DNA of 64,000 nucleotides. Source: an uncultured Fusobacterium sp. Lineage in GTDB: Bacteria; Fusobacteriota; Fusobacteriia; Fusobacteriales; Fusobacteriaceae. The position numbers and the translations under genes are program-made. Positions 51,467 through 61,425 of the stretch are shown here, piece after piece (position 1 is the first letter of the stretch; the number at the start of each line of letters is the position of its first letter). Under the pieces are notes generated by a model. The model saw only the letters and a program-made list of their open reading frames with translations. It did not search any database and was not told the origin of the DNA. The stretch covers positions 3,088 to 67,087 of the forward strand of contig UQJY01000005.1 in the NCBI GenBank assembly GCA_900541465.1, given 5' to 3'.

Positions 51467-52438
51467 TTAAATATTTTCGTAGCTTTCAAATAATTCAGAT
51501 ACAGATTCGTGGTTTACGATTCTTTTTATTGCTTCAGCAAATAATCCGTCAACTGATAAAACTTTAATTTTATCAATTTTCTTTTCGTCAGCAAGTTTTA
51601 TAGAGTCTGTTATAACTACTTCTTTTACAGAACAGTCTTGTAATCTTCCGACAGCAGGTCCTGAAAGGATAGCATGTGAACAGCAGATATAAGATTCTTG
51701 TGCTCCTCTTTTCATAATAGCTTCTACACCGTTTACTATTGTTCCTGCAGTATCTATCATGTCATCTATAAATATAGCTTTTTTACCTTCAACATCTCCT
51801 ATTAAGTTCATAACTTCAGACATATTTGGTTTTGGTCTTCTTTTATCGATTATTGCAATTTTACAATCAAGCCATTCAGCTAATTTTCTTGCTCTTTTTA
51901 CTCCACCGATATCTGGAGAAACAACAACAACGTCATCTCCAGTAAGACCTTTATTGATAAAGTATTTTGCTAGTAATGGTAATGCTTGTAAGTGATCAAC
52001 AGGAATGTCAAAGAATCCTTGAATTTGATCAGCATGTAAGTCCATTGTAACAACTCTGTTTGCTCCAGCTGTTGTTAAAAGATTAGCAACTAATTTTGCT
52101 GTAATTGGTTCTCTTGGGCTTGATTTTCTTTCTTGTCTTGCATATCCGTAGTATGGTAATAATACGTTTATAGTTTTTGCTGATGCTCTTTTTAATGCGT
52201 CAATAAAGATTAAAAGTTCCATTAAGTTTTCATTAACAGGTCCTGATGTAGGTTGAATAACAAATACATCTCTTCCTCTTACTGTTTCGTCTACTCTTAC
52301 ATAAACTTCTCCATCTTTAAATCTTACGATTTGCACATCTCCTAAAGCTAGGTCAAGTTTTCTAGCTATTTTTTCAGCTAGTTCTACATTTGATGTTCCT
52401 GAAAAAATTTTAACTTCTTTCATTTCCATTTTTTGCAT
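51467..52438 (-). CDS. prs: ribose-phosphate pyrophosphokinase
   Basis: Makes PRPP, substrate of PyrE and of purine, His and Trp synthesis. [27 protein letters not shown] (catalytic flexible loop), VVSPDIGG and the PRPP motif [12 protein letters not shown] are intact. I place the start at ATG 52438 (323 residues) since GGAGG overlaps the end of glmU. ATGs at 52429 and 52423 are possible alternatives. The glmU-prs order is common in low-GC bacteria. Confidence 0.94.
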   Translation of the reverse strand: MQKMEMKEVKIFSGTSNVELAEKIARKLDLALGDVQIVRFKDGEVYVRVDETVRGRDVFVIQPTSGPVNENLMELLIFIDALKRASAKTINVLLPYYGYARQERKSSPREPITAKLVANLLTTAGANRVVTMDLHADQIQGFFDIPVDHLQALPLLAKYFINKGLTGDDVVVVSPDIGGVKRARKLAEWLDCKIAIIDKRRPKPNMSEVMNLIGDVEGKKAIFIDDMIDTAGTIVNGVEAIMKRGAQESYICCSHAILSGPAVGRLQDCSVKEVVITDSIKLADEKKIDKIKVLSVDGLFAEAIKRIVNHESVSELFESYENI

Positions 52439-52443
52439 TTTTT

Positions 52444-53790
52444 TTATTTCCTCCATTCAAATTTTATTATTTGTTTATTTCTTTCAACAGCAAGAGCTTT
52501 TGGAGCAACGTCTTTTGTTATTACAGAACCTGCTCCTGTTATAGCTTTGTCACCGATAGTTACAGGGGCAACAAGCATTGTATCGCTTCCTATAAATACA
52601 TTTTCACCAATTACAGTGTCAAATTTATTTACTCCGTCATAGTTGCATGTAATTGTTCCAGCTCCTATATTTGTATCCTTACCAACTGTTGCATTTCCTA
52701 AATATGTAAGATGTCCTGCTTTTACTCCGTATTCAAGAGTTGATTTTTTAACTTCAACAAAATTTCCAATATGAACTTTTTCTTTTAAGTGAGATTTTGG
52801 TCTTAAATGAGCAAAAGGTCCCATTGTTACTTTGTCGTCAACTATACTTTCTTCTATTACAGATGATTCTATTCTTATATCATTTCCCAATGTGCTGTCA
52901 ATTATTCTTGTGCAGCCTATAATTTCACAATTTTCACCGATTACTGTATTTCCTTGTAAAGTTACAGTTGGATATATAACCGTATCTTTTCCTATTTTTA
53001 CAGTTTCTTCTATATATGTTGCAGCTGGGTCAATTAAAATTACTCCCTCTTCCATAAGAGAAATATTTTTTCTTTCTCTTAATACTTTTGATGCCTGTGC
53101 AAGTTCAACTTTAGAATTTACTCCTAAAATTTCTTCATTGTCAGCAAGAACAAAACTTGCCACTGTTTTTCCTTCACCAACTTGTATTCCAACTATATCT
53201 GTAAGGTAAAATTCACCTTTTTCATTATTGTTTGTAACTTTTTTAAGAGCTTCAAAAAGTTCTTTTGCATTACAGCAGTAAACTCCAGCATTAACTTCTT
53301 TTATTTTTTTAGTTTCTTCGTCGGCTTCTTTTTCTTCAACGATTGCTTTTACTTTGTCGCCCTCTTTTACAATTCTTCCATATCCAAATGGATTATCATA
53401 TATTGATGTTAAAATAGTTGTAGCCACACCTGATTTTTTATGTGCTTCATACATTTCTTTTAAAGTTTCGTGTCTTAAAAGAGGAGTATCGCCGCATAAA
53501 ATCATAACGTCTCCGTCATAATCTTTTAGAAGTTCATAAGCCTGCATAATTGCATGACCTGTTCCTAATTGTTCTTCTTGAACAACATATTTTACATCTC
53601 CAAGTTCTTTTAATACTTCTTCTTTTTTATGTCCAAGAATTAAAATATTTTCTTCTGTCTCAAGTTTTTCAAGTTCATTTAAAATCTTTTTTACCATTGG
53701 TATTCCATTTACTTTGTGGATTACTTTTGGAAGGTCAGATTTCATTCTTGTACCTTTTCCTGCTGCTAAAATAAGTGCTTTTAATTTCAT
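52444..53790 (-). CDS. glmU: bifunctional GlcNAc-1-P uridyltransferase / GlcN-1-P acetyltransferase
   Basis: Two-domain enzyme for UDP-GlcNAc, precursor of peptidoglycan and lipopolysaccharide. The N-terminal nucleotidyltransferase has [18 protein letters not shown] and LCGDTPLL; the C-terminal left-handed beta-helix has repeated hexapeptides and the [10 protein letters not shown] and TCNYDG motifs of the acetyltransferase. ATG 53790 (448 residues) follows AGGACGATT and matches the family start; the frame extends 10 codons further upstream without a better site. Confidence 0.95.
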   Translation of the reverse strand: MKLKALILAAGKGTRMKSDLPKVIHKVNGIPMVKKILNELEKLETEENILILGHKKEEVLKELGDVKYVVQEEQLGTGHAIMQAYELLKDYDGDVMILCGDTPLLRHETLKEMYEAHKKSGVATTILTSIYDNPFGYGRIVKEGDKVKAIVEEKEADEETKKIKEVNAGVYCCNAKELFEALKKVTNNNEKGEFYLTDIVGIQVGEGKTVASFVLADNEEILGVNSKVELAQASKVLRERKNISLMEEGVILIDPAATYIEETVKIGKDTVIYPTVTLQGNTVIGENCEIIGCTRIIDSTLGNDIRIESSVIEESIVDDKVTMGPFAHLRPKSHLKEKVHIGNFVEVKKSTLEYGVKAGHLTYLGNATVGKDTNIGAGTITCNYDGVNKFDTVIGENVFIGSDTMLVAPVTIGDKAITGAGSVITKDVAPKALAVERNKQIIKFEWRK

Positions 53791-53862
53791 AATCGTCCTC
53801 ATTTCACCTAAATTTTTCATTTTATTATATCATAATTTTTATGTATATCCAACGTATAATAT

Positions 53863-54020
53863 ATAAAAATAAAATTTTACACCGTAAAAATATTTTTCTA
53901 TTTATTTTGCTCGTTTCACTAAAAATGACAAACTCACTTCGTTCAGACATGTCATTTTTTAGTGTTCAACTCACTGCATAAATTACGAAAAAATTTTTAA
54001 TCTCCTAAAATTTTATTTTA
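53863..54020 (-). repeat. interspersed nested-palindrome element, copy 4
   Basis: Left arm AAAAATAAAATTTTA (53866-53879), right arm TAAAATTTTATTTTA (54006-54020), inner stem AAAAATGACA / TGTCATTTTT (53921-53957) and minus-strand core GAACGAAGTGAGTT (53931-53944). About 85 percent alike to copy 2 by eye, but lacking the outermost GCTGTTGCA arms. Directly follows the J-domain gene in the sense orientation. Confidence 0.83.
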
Positions 54021-54027
54021 TATTTCT

Positions 54028-54576
54028 CTAACCGTGAAGTTTTTCATAGGCTTCGTTTATTTCTTTAAATTTTTTCTCATGATAATCTTTTATATCCTGA
54101 GTTTCATTTGCAAATCTGTCTGGGTGATGTTTTTTAGCCTGTTCTCTGTAAGCTTTTTTTATCTCTTCCTGAGTTGCTCCAGGCTGAACACCTAAAATTG
54201 TGTAGTATTTGCTTTTGTCCTCAAAAGGATTTTGATATCCTGCACTGTTTCCGTTATAATAACCGCTGTTTTGATAATATCCTCCGCTCTGGCTTCCTGA
54301 AGTATATTCCCTGAAAAATTCCTCAAAATCTTGAGCATTCCCTGTTTTATAATAGTAAGTTCTAGTTCTTGCATGCGGATTTTTTTTATTTCTCAACATT
54401 ACATAAACAATATATATCAATATAAACGGAAAGAAAGTTACAACCACATATCCAAAGAACATAAAAAGTACAGCTAAAATAATTAAAGCAGGAATAAAAG
54501 TTACAGCTCTCTGTATTCCAACAGAACCTGCTAATGCAACAAAAATTACTGCTGCTATTATTAATGCTATTTCCAT
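54028..54576 (-). CDS. membrane-anchored J-domain protein
   Basis: A 182-residue Hsp70 co-chaperone. Two hydrophobic segments fill residues 1-60; a Gly/Tyr/Ser/Asn-rich linker follows (about 90-120); the J domain is at the C terminus ([20 protein letters not shown], with HPD in KKHHPDRF). This DjlA-like topology would recruit DnaK to the membrane. Substrate unknown. No dnaK or grpE is nearby. Confidence 0.88.
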   Translation of the reverse strand: MEIALIIAAVIFVALAGSVGIQRAVTFIPALIILAVLFMFFGYVVVTFFPFILIYIVYVMLRNKKNPHARTRTYYYKTGNAQDFEEFFREYTSGSQSGGYYQNSGYYNGNSAGYQNPFEDKSKYYTILGVQPGATQEEIKKAYREQAKKHHPDRFANETQDIKDYHEKKFKEINEAYEKLHG

Positions 54577-54610
54577 TCATTCTCCTTTTTAATTTTTAAA
54601 ATAATTTAAT

Positions 54611-54650
54611 AAAAAAAATAATAGAAAAGGGCAGACCCTCTCCTATTATT
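54611..54650 (-). terminator. intrinsic terminator after the TPR gene
   Basis: AATAATAGAAAAGGG and its near complement (54617-54631 / 54636-54650), with a U run on the minus strand. Confidence 0.88.
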
Positions 54651-54663
54651 TTAATGTATATTA

Positions 54664-55233
54664 CTATAAAATACAATCATTATTTATTTTTTCTCTCATC
54701 TCATTTATTTTCTGCTCTATTTTTTTATCTCTTGGATCTATTTCATAAGCAGCAGTATATTCTTTATATGCTTTTTCAAATCTTCCCATATCCTCATATT
54801 TTTTTGCAAAATCAACATGGACATTATAAATATCCAGATTTTTAAATATAGCAAGATCATAACATTTTATTGCATTCATAATTTTTCCTGTTCTTGAATA
54901 GGCATTTCCAAGAAGAAAATTTACAAATGACGGATCTTCTACAAGAGAAACTGCCTTGTTAAAATTTTTTATTGCTTCTTCATATTCTTCAAGCTCATAT
55001 TGAATATATCCAAGAAAAGCAAAATTATCTCCATTTTCCGGCTCAAGCTCAGTAAGTTTTTTATAAATTACCTTAGCACTTTTACAATTTTTTTTGTAAT
55101 AAACCAAAGCTCCAAGCTCTTTTAAATATGATAAATTTTCCGGCTCCATAAGAAGAGCAACTCTTATTTCCGCTTCTTTTCTATTTAAATCTTCGTTGTT
55201 ATTATATTGTTTAAATATTTCTGTTCTAAGCAT
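54664..55233 (-). CDS. TPR-repeat protein
   Basis: A 189-residue soluble protein made almost wholly of tetratricopeptide repeats: about five units, for example AVIYKKLTELEPENGDNFAF, IQYELEEYEEAIKNFNKAVS, NAIKCYDLAIF and RFEKAYKEYTAAYEIDP. No signal peptide, so probably a cytosolic scaffold. Single gene with terminator. No function can be assigned. Confidence 0.82.
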   Translation of the reverse strand: MLRTEIFKQYNNNEDLNRKEAEIRVALLMEPENLSYLKELGALVYYKKNCKSAKVIYKKLTELEPENGDNFAFLGYIQYELEEYEEAIKNFNKAVSLVEDPSFVNFLLGNAYSRTGKIMNAIKCYDLAIFKNLDIYNVHVDFAKKYEDMGRFEKAYKEYTAAYEIDPRDKKIEQKINEMREKINNDCIL

Positions 55234-55443
55234 TGTATATCACCTTCTGTTCTCTGTTTCTTTAGAAGAATTATAACATAATACTTACTTTTTTTTAATA
55301 TTTTATACTATTATTTTAATTTTAGAACATTTTTTATATTTTTATATAAAATTTAAGCTGATGAAAAAGAAGATTTTATACATTTGTATACACTTTTATA
55401 AAACGGTACACTATTTTTATTTTTCTGTTCTGATATTCAAAAA

Positions 55444-55486
55444 ATAAAAAAGCTGAGCAGTTTGATTTTTTCTGCTGCAGCTTTTT
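55444..55486 (-). terminator. intrinsic terminator after the DUF6941-like gene
   Basis: AAGCTG / CAGCTT (55450-55455 and 55478-55483) with an inner GCAG / CTGC pair and a U run on the minus strand. The rest of the 280-base gap is AT-rich without visible genes. Confidence 0.8.
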
Positions 55487-55511
55487 ATTAATTTTTATTT
55501 TCTAAATAATT

Positions 55512-56204
55512 TTATTGCTTAGGAGTGTTCTCTTCTTCTTTTTTCTCTTCCGGTTTTTTAGGAAGCGGATTTCCAAACATCCATTCTATTTGTCTTCTAA
55601 GTCCCATAAGGTCATATTCTTTTCCATCAACAACAATTTTATCTCCCTCAGGAATTGTGATGTATCCATCTTCAACAGGAGCATTTTTATCTAAATTGTG
55701 CTGAATTTTTATTCTTCTGTCAAGACCTGCCGGCATAAATTCTGTTTTTACAAGTTTTATAACATCATCTGCAGCAAGAATTTTTTCTACCATTTCTGGA
55801 GTAAATTGTCTTTGAGGCGGATAATCTGCTATAAATAATGTGTGAGATGAAATGAATTTACATTTTCCGTCAGAAAGTTTTTCAAGAACATCTATTGTAT
55901 ATCTTCCTCTGTCTTTTATTAAAATATTTTCAAGGTCAAGAATTTTTTTACCAACACCAAATGGATCAACCATAGGCATAAATTCTCCCTTAGTGATTAA
56001 ATCATCATTAACTCCGTTTATTCTAACTTCAAAAGTTGTTGGTTTTACTATTCCTTCTATTGTAAGAACTATTGACATATGTCTCATTGGAACTGGGAAC
56101 ATTGGCTGTATCATATTGTCAAAAGCTCCTAAAATATCAACTGCTCCTCCCATCTGCTGATTCATTTGTGCTTTATATGCAACTACTATACTTTTTACTG
56201 TCAT
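55512..56204 (-). CDS. uncharacterised protein resembling DUF6941
   Basis: A 230-residue protein. VDILGAFDNM...FPVPMRHMSIVLTIEG near residues 23-52 has the look of DUF6941 proteins, which carry a similar GxFDNxxxxxFP motif at their start. The last ~25 residues are a charged, low-complexity tail (PKKPEEKKEEENTPKQ). ATG 56204 follows GGGGGAAG; an earlier ATG at 56231 lacks a site. Function unknown. Confidence 0.65.
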   Translation of the reverse strand: MTVKSIVVAYKAQMNQQMGGAVDILGAFDNMIQPMFPVPMRHMSIVLTIEGIVKPTTFEVRINGVNDDLITKGEFMPMVDPFGVGKKILDLENILIKDRGRYTIDVLEKLSDGKCKFISSHTLFIADYPPQRQFTPEMVEKILAADDVIKLVKTEFMPAGLDRRIKIQHNLDKNAPVEDGYITIPEGDKIVVDGKEYDLMGLRRQIEWMFGNPLPKKPEEKKEEENTPKQ

Positions 56205-56294
56205 TATGTCTTCCCCCTGTTTAATTTTCACTAACTTCTTTTATGATATCACGGCAACGTCACAAAATCAATGCCATTCTGTGAAAATAAATTT

Positions 56295-57182
56295 TTAATT
56301 ATCTCTTTTTCCTATAAAATCTGCAAGTTCTATAAGAATTTTTCCTTTTTCTTCTGAAAAATTATCCGCAATTATTTTCTTAGCTTTTTCAAGAGTTTCA
56401 TCAAGAAGTTTTTTGCTTTCTTCCATTCCTATAAGTGACGGATAAGTTGACTTTTCAAGTTCAGCATCACTTCCAACAGGCTTTCCAAGTTTTTCAAAAT
56501 CTCCTTCAACATCTAAGATATCATCTTTTATCTGAAAAGCAAGACCGATTAAATCTGCATATTCTTCTAATTTTTCTCTTATCTCTTTTGAAGCATCTCC
56601 AATTACACAGCCGATTTCAATAGGAAGTCTTAAAAGTTTTCCCGTTTTATTTTTATGGATATATTTTAAAGTCTCCATATCGATTTTTTTTCCTTCACTT
56701 TCAACATCAACTGTCTGTCCGCCAATCATTCCGTTTATTCCTGCATAGCTTGAAGTAAGTTTTACAATTTCAACTATTTTTTTATCTGAAATAACTCCCT
56801 CATTTTTTTCTGTGAGAACATTAAAAGCATGAGTAAGAAGAGAATCCCCTATTAAAATCCCTTGAGCTTCCCCAAATTTTTTATGTGTTGTAAGTTTTCC
56901 ACGTCTGTAATCATCATTATCAAGTGCTGGCAGATCATCATGAACAAGAGAATAAGAGTGTATCATCTCAAGAGCTGCTCCAGATGGAAGTCCTAAAGTT
57001 TCATCTTTTCCTAAAATATCAAGAGTCATTAAAATAAGAACAGGTCTTATTCTTTTTCCTCCGTTAAGAACGGCATATCTCATTCCCTCTGCAATCACAT
57101 AAGGATATGAAAATTCTCCCAGATAACTGTCTATTGTTTTTTCTATAAGTTCCTTTTTCTCTTTAAGATATTCTTTCAGCAT
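56295..57182 (-). CDS. ispA: polyprenyl (farnesyl/geranyl) diphosphate synthase
   Basis: Head-to-tail prenyl transferase of 295 residues that condenses IPP with allylic diphosphates. The first Asp-rich motif is in HDDLPALDNDD and the second in QIKDDILD; GGKRIRPVL binds IPP. It follows xseB by 2 bases, the usual xseB-ispA order that often precedes dxs. No dxs or xseA is seen here. Confidence 0.93.
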   Translation of the reverse strand: MLKEYLKEKKELIEKTIDSYLGEFSYPYVIAEGMRYAVLNGGKRIRPVLILMTLDILGKDETLGLPSGAALEMIHSYSLVHDDLPALDNDDYRRGKLTTHKKFGEAQGILIGDSLLTHAFNVLTEKNEGVISDKKIVEIVKLTSSYAGINGMIGGQTVDVESEGKKIDMETLKYIHKNKTGKLLRLPIEIGCVIGDASKEIREKLEEYADLIGLAFQIKDDILDVEGDFEKLGKPVGSDAELEKSTYPSLIGMEESKKLLDETLEKAKKIIADNFSEEKGKILIELADFIGKRDN

Positions 57183-57184
57183 TT

Positions 57185-57406
57185 TTAAACCTCTCCCTCT
57201 TCAAAAGTAATTTCTCCATCATTTTCAGAAACTTTTATTATTTTCCCCTCTGCTCTTTCTAAAATATCAGATGAACTTTTAATAAGTTTCATGGCTTTTT
57301 CATATTCCTTTATTGAATTTTCTAAAGAAAGTTCTCCAGACTCAAGTTTTTCTATAATTTCATCTATATTTTCTAAATTTGCTTCAAAATCTCCTATTTT
57401 TTTCAT
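57185..57406 (-). CDS. xseB: exodeoxyribonuclease VII small subunit
   Basis: A 73-residue helical subunit that binds XseA, together degrading single-stranded DNA. FEANLENIDEIIEKLESGELSLENSIKEYEKAM is the family's characteristic run (positions 8-40). The partner xseA is not in the window. GGAGGCGGT ribosome binding site; first gene of the xseB-ispA unit. Confidence 0.92.
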   Translation of the reverse strand: MKKIGDFEANLENIDEIIEKLESGELSLENSIKEYEKAMKLIKSSSDILERAEGKIIKVSENDGEITFEEGEV

Positions 57407-57467
57407 ACCGCCTCCAAAAATTTAAAACTTCCATTACATTATAATCTTTATTATTTTCTTTTTCAAA

Positions 57468-57505
57468 TAAAAAAAGAACTGCTGTAATTAATTTTACAAC
57501 AATTC
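57468..57505 (-). terminator. intrinsic terminator after rsmD
   Basis: GAACTGCTGTAA / TTACAACAATTC arms (57476-57487 and 57494-57505) with G-U pairs, U run on the minus strand. Very similar in sequence to the terminator at 10262-10299. Confidence 0.88.
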
Positions 57506-57513
57506 TTAATATA

Positions 57514-58065
57514 TTACTCTTTTGTAAAAAATGATATTGCTTTCTTTCCGTAAAGTCTTCTGTCAGAAAATTTATATCCTTCAATATCCTCAATTAAATC
57601 TTCAAAAACATGATGTTCACAGATGATAAGTCCGCCGTCAGCAAGAATATCTGCTTCTCTTATGGCTTTCATAACGCTTCTGCAAAGTTCCTCTTTATAT
57701 GGAGGATCCATAAAAATTATATCAAATTTTTCATTTTTTCTTCCAAGAATCTGCACAGCTCTTGCTGCATCATTTTTATATGCTCTGCATCTGTTTTCAA
57801 ACCCAAGAGAATTTATATTTTCTATAATAATTTTAAGTGCTTCAGGATCTTTTTCAATCATTATAGCTCTTTTTGCCCCTCTGCTAAGTGCTTCAAGTGC
57901 AATATTTCCTGTTCCGCTGAAAAGATCTAAAAAATTACAGTCCTCAATATAAGGAGCTATAATTGAAAAAAGAGATTCTTTTATATTTGCAAGGGTAGGT
58001 CTTGTATCCATTCCCTTTCTGCTTTTTAATTTTCTGCTTTTTGCTTCACCAGCTATTATTTTCAT
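57514..58065 (-). CDS. rsmD: 16S rRNA (guanine(966)-N2)-methyltransferase
   Basis: A 183-residue Rossmann methyltransferase for G966 of the small ribosomal subunit. GEAKSRKLKSRKG at the start, LDLFSGTGNIALEALSRG (SAM site) and FMDPPYKE (catalytic DPPY) are intact. Last gene of the prfA-prmC-queA-rsmD unit. Confidence 0.94.
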   Translation of the reverse strand: MKIIAGEAKSRKLKSRKGMDTRPTLANIKESLFSIIAPYIEDCNFLDLFSGTGNIALEALSRGAKRAIMIEKDPEALKIIIENINSLGFENRCRAYKNDAARAVQILGRKNEKFDIIFMDPPYKEELCRSVMKAIREADILADGGLIICEHHVFEDLIEDIEGYKFSDRRLYGKKAISFFTKE

Positions 58066-58073
58066 TCTGCCTC

Positions 58074-59105
58074 CTAATAAATAAACATTGCATCTCCAAA
58101 ACTGAAGAAATGATATTTCTTTTCAACAGCTTCCTTATAAACTTTCAGCATAAATTCTCTGTTTGAAAATGCTGACACAAGCATAAGAAGTGTTGATTTT
58201 GGAAGATGGAAGTTTGTTATAAGTGCATCTATTATTTTAAATCTGTATCCTGGATAAATAAATATATCTGTTGATGAACTTTCAGCTTCTAAAGTTCCGT
58301 CATCTTTTGCAGCAGATTCCAAAGCTCTTACTGTTGTAGTTCCAACTGCAACAATTCTTCTTCCCTCTTTTTTAGCTCTGTTTATAATTTCACAGGCTTC
58401 TTTTGGAATTTCAAATCTTTCTTCGTGCATTTTATGGTCTAAAACATCTTCTGTCTGAACAGGTCTGAATGTTCCAAGCCCGACTTCAAGGAAAATATCA
58501 ACAATAGTTATTCCTTTATCCTCAATCTTTTTTAATAATTCTTTTGTAAAATGAAGCCCCGCTGTTGGTGCTGCAACTGATTCCCCTTTTATTGCATAAA
58601 CAGTCTGGTATCTGCTCTGGTCTTCAAGAGCTTCAACAATATAAGGTGGAAGAGGCATTTTTCCAAGATGGTCAAGAACTTCTTCAAAAATTCCCTCATA
58701 AGAAAATTTTATAATTCTGTTGCCGTCACCTTTTATTTCTACAAGCTCTCCAATAAGCTCATTATTATTGCCTATATACACTTTCTGTCCAAGTTTTAAT
58801 TTTTTAGCATGGCCAACAAGACATTCCCATGTATCAAGATTTATTCTTTTAAGAAGAAGAACTTCAAGAACAGCTCCTGTTTCTTTTCTTCCAAAAAGTC
58901 TTGCAGGAATAACTTTTGTCGAATTTCTTACAAGAACATCTCCCTCTTTAAGATAATCTATAATATCATAAAAATGTTTATCCTCTGTTGTTTCATTTTT
59001 TTTATCAACAGCCATAAGTCTTGAATGGTCTCTCGGCTCTGCTGGGTGCTGCCCGATAAGTTCCTCCGGCAGATTATAATCATAATCAATAAGTTTTGTA
59101 GACAT
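58074..59105 (-). CDS. queA: S-adenosylmethionine:tRNA ribosyltransferase-isomerase
   Basis: Adds the epoxycyclopentane precursor (epoxyqueuosine) to the wobble base of GUN-anticodon tRNAs. YDYNLPEELIGQHPAEPRDHSRL, RLFGRKETGA, APTAGLHFT and NFHLPKSTLLMLVSAF are conserved QueA stretches. The length of 343 residues is normal. It lies 3 bases after prmC and 8 before rsmD. Four translation-accuracy genes share this operon. Confidence 0.96.
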   Translation of the reverse strand: MSTKLIDYDYNLPEELIGQHPAEPRDHSRLMAVDKKNETTEDKHFYDIIDYLKEGDVLVRNSTKVIPARLFGRKETGAVLEVLLLKRINLDTWECLVGHAKKLKLGQKVYIGNNNELIGELVEIKGDGNRIIKFSYEGIFEEVLDHLGKMPLPPYIVEALEDQSRYQTVYAIKGESVAAPTAGLHFTKELLKKIEDKGITIVDIFLEVGLGTFRPVQTEDVLDHKMHEERFEIPKEACEIINRAKKEGRRIVAVGTTTVRALESAAKDDGTLEAESSSTDIFIYPGYRFKIIDALITNFHLPKSTLLMLVSAFSNREFMLKVYKEAVEKKYHFFSFGDAMFIY

Positions 59106-59108
59106 TTT

Positions 59109-60251
59109 TTATTTTTCCTCTTTTCTTCCAATAATTACTCTCTCAATTCCTCCGTAGTCAGCCACTCTTCCGATAATTTGAAATCCATTTTTTTCCATCA
59201 GCTGACTTACAGTTTCACCTTGATTGTAACCAACTTCAAAAGCTAAATATCCCCCATTTTTTAAATAATTCACACTCTCTTCAGATATTTTTTTATAAAA
59301 ATAATATCCGTCTCCACCGTCTGTAAGTGCCATTCTCGGCTCATATTCTTTTACTTCAGGCATAAGCTCATTATATTCTTCAACAGGAATATATGGAGGA
59401 TTTGAAACTATTAAATCATAATTTTTTTCTCTCACATGCTGAAAAACATCTGATTTTAAAAATTTTAAATTTGAAACATTATTTAATTCTCTGTTTATAA
59501 CAGCCATTTTAAGTGCATCATCACTTACATCAAGCCCTAAAACTTCGCTTTCTGGAAGTTCTTTTGCAAGAGCAATACTTATAGCACCGCTTCCTGTTCC
59601 AATATCCAAAATTTTTGGATTTTCTTTTTCTTTCATTAAAAATATACACTGCTCAACAAGAATTTCTGTATCCTGTCTTGGAATAAGAACTCTGCCGTCA
59701 ACTTTTATAGGATAACCGTAAAATTCCCACTCTTTTACAATATACTGCAATGGCTCTCTGTATTTTCCACGTCTTACAATATACTGTCTTATAAGATTTT
59801 TATTTTCTTCACTTATTTCCTCGTCAAAATTAAGCATAAGTGAAATTCTTTTTACTCCAAGCACATAGGCAAAAATATATTCTGCATCAAGTCTTGCATT
59901 TTCTACATTATATTTTTTAAGATACTGAATACTTTTTGAAAGAAGATTTATATTTTCATCTTTAAAACTTTTTTTCTCAGAACTTTTTTCCTCTTGTTTT
60001 TCTTCAAAAGAATTTTCTTTTTCTTTTATAATTTCATCAAAAGTTTTTCTTTTTCTTGCCATCTCTCTCAAAAAGATTTTAATTTTATCTTTTTCCCCGC
60101 TTTCAAGCTCCATTTCAAAATTTGAATAAAGCTCTATTCTCTTTATTCCTAAAATATGGCTTATCACTTTTTCACTCTCAAGTCTGGGTTTTGAAAAGGA
60201 GTATTTTTTCAAATACTCCTTTGAAAATTCTAATATTTCTAAAAGCCTCAT
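59109..60251 (-). CDS. prmC: release-factor glutamine methyltransferase PrmC with duplicated N-terminal domain
   Basis: Methylates the GGQ glutamine of release factors. The C-terminal SAM domain has LDIGTGSGAISIALA and the catalytic NPPYIP. At 380 residues it is about 100 longer than usual because the helical substrate-binding domain appears twice: residues 2-69 (SKEYLKKYSFSKPRLESEKV, ILGIKRIELY) and 103-165 (SIQYLKKYNVENARLDAEYI, VLGVKRISLM), joined by a charged linker at 70-100. Follows prfA, its substrate, after 4 bases. Confidence 0.95.
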   Translation of the reverse strand: MRLLEILEFSKEYLKKYSFSKPRLESEKVISHILGIKRIELYSNFEMELESGEKDKIKIFLREMARKRKTFDEIIKEKENSFEEKQEEKSSEKKSFKDENINLLSKSIQYLKKYNVENARLDAEYIFAYVLGVKRISLMLNFDEEISEENKNLIRQYIVRRGKYREPLQYIVKEWEFYGYPIKVDGRVLIPRQDTEILVEQCIFLMKEKENPKILDIGTGSGAISIALAKELPESEVLGLDVSDDALKMAVINRELNNVSNLKFLKSDVFQHVREKNYDLIVSNPPYIPVEEYNELMPEVKEYEPRMALTDGGDGYYFYKKISEESVNYLKNGGYLAFEVGYNQGETVSQLMEKNGFQIIGRVADYGGIERVIIGRKEEK

Positions 60252-60255
60252 TAGA

Positions 60256-61332
60256 TTACTCCGCTATGCTTTTTAATTTTTCTGCTTGGTCAAATGTTGT
60301 AAGAGCATCTATCATCTCTTCCAAATCTCCGTCCAAGAATGCTTCAAGCTGGTAAACTGTATATTTTATTCTGTGATCTGTAATTCTTCCTTGAGGGAAG
60401 TTATATGTTCTTATTTTTTCAGATCTAGCTCCGCTTCCTACTTGAAGTTTTCTTTCACTTTCAACTTGTGATCTTTGTTTTTCACATTCTATTTCATATA
60501 ATTTTGAAAGTAAGTGTTTCATTGCTTTTTCTCTGTTTTTAAGCTGTGATCTTTCGTCTTGGCATTGTACAACTATTCCTGTTGGCAGGTGAGTAATTCT
60601 TACTGCAGAGTCAGTCATGTTTACGTGCTGACCTCCTGCTCCTCCTGATCTGTATGTATCTATTTTAAGTTCAGAAGGATTTATAGAGTTTATCTGCTCA
60701 ACTTCATCAACTTCAGGAAGAACTGCTACTGTTGCAGTTGAAGTGTGAATTCTTCCTGCTGCTTCTGTTGCTGGAACTCTCTGTACTCTGTGAACTCCAG
60801 ATTCATATTTTAATTTTGAATATGCTCCTTGTCCGCCGATAGAGAATACAACTTCCTTTATTCCACCGATTCCAATTTCTTGAAGTTCTATAACTTCAAC
60901 TTTCCATCTGTGTCTTTCAGCATATCTTACATACATTCTGTAAAGATCTCCGGCAAAAAGAGCTGCTTCGTCTCCTCCAGCTCCTCCTCTTATTTCTATG
61001 ATAACGTTTCTGTCATCATTAGGGTCTTTTGGAAGAAGAAGAATTCTAAGTTCATCTTCAAGCCCGGGAAGTTTTTCCTCTATTTCTTTCATTTCTTCCT
61101 GCATCATTTCTTTCATTTCTGCATCTTTTTCAGATCTTATATTTTCTTTTATAAATTCTAAATCATCAACAAGTGATTTATACTCACTGTATTTTTCTAC
61201 AAGCGGAGTGATTTCATTTAATGCTTTATTATATTCAATCATTTTTTTTGTATCACTTGCCACTTCAACAGTTCCCAAAAGATGTGTAAGTTCTTCATGT
61301 CTTTTTACAACTTCATCTAATTTTCCGAACAA
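60256..61332 (-). CDS. prfA: peptide chain release factor 1
   Basis: Terminates translation at UAA and UAG. The GGQ motif is in [10 protein letters not shown], and RVPAT carries the PxT-type anticodon-like tripeptide (Pro-Ala-Thr) expected of RF1. The length of 358 residues is normal. It starts with TTG at 61332, nine bases after AAGGAG. First gene of the operon with prmC, the enzyme that modifies it. Confidence 0.95.
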   Translation of the reverse strand: MFGKLDEVVKRHEELTHLLGTVEVASDTKKMIEYNKALNEITPLVEKYSEYKSLVDDLEFIKENIRSEKDAEMKEMMQEEMKEIEEKLPGLEDELRILLLPKDPNDDRNVIIEIRGGAGGDEAALFAGDLYRMYVRYAERHRWKVEVIELQEIGIGGIKEVVFSIGGQGAYSKLKYESGVHRVQRVPATEAAGRIHTSTATVAVLPEVDEVEQINSINPSELKIDTYRSGGAGGQHVNMTDSAVRITHLPTGIVVQCQDERSQLKNREKAMKHLLSKLYEIECEKQRSQVESERKLQVGSGARSEKIRTYNFPQGRITDHRIKYTVYQLEAFLDGDLEEMIDALTTFDQAEKLKSIAE

Positions 61333-61425
61333 TTATTTCAACTCCTTATACCTATAATTTAACTTATAAATTATATCATAATCTCAAAGTAATTACAATA
61401 TATCACTATTTCATAAAAATAGAAC

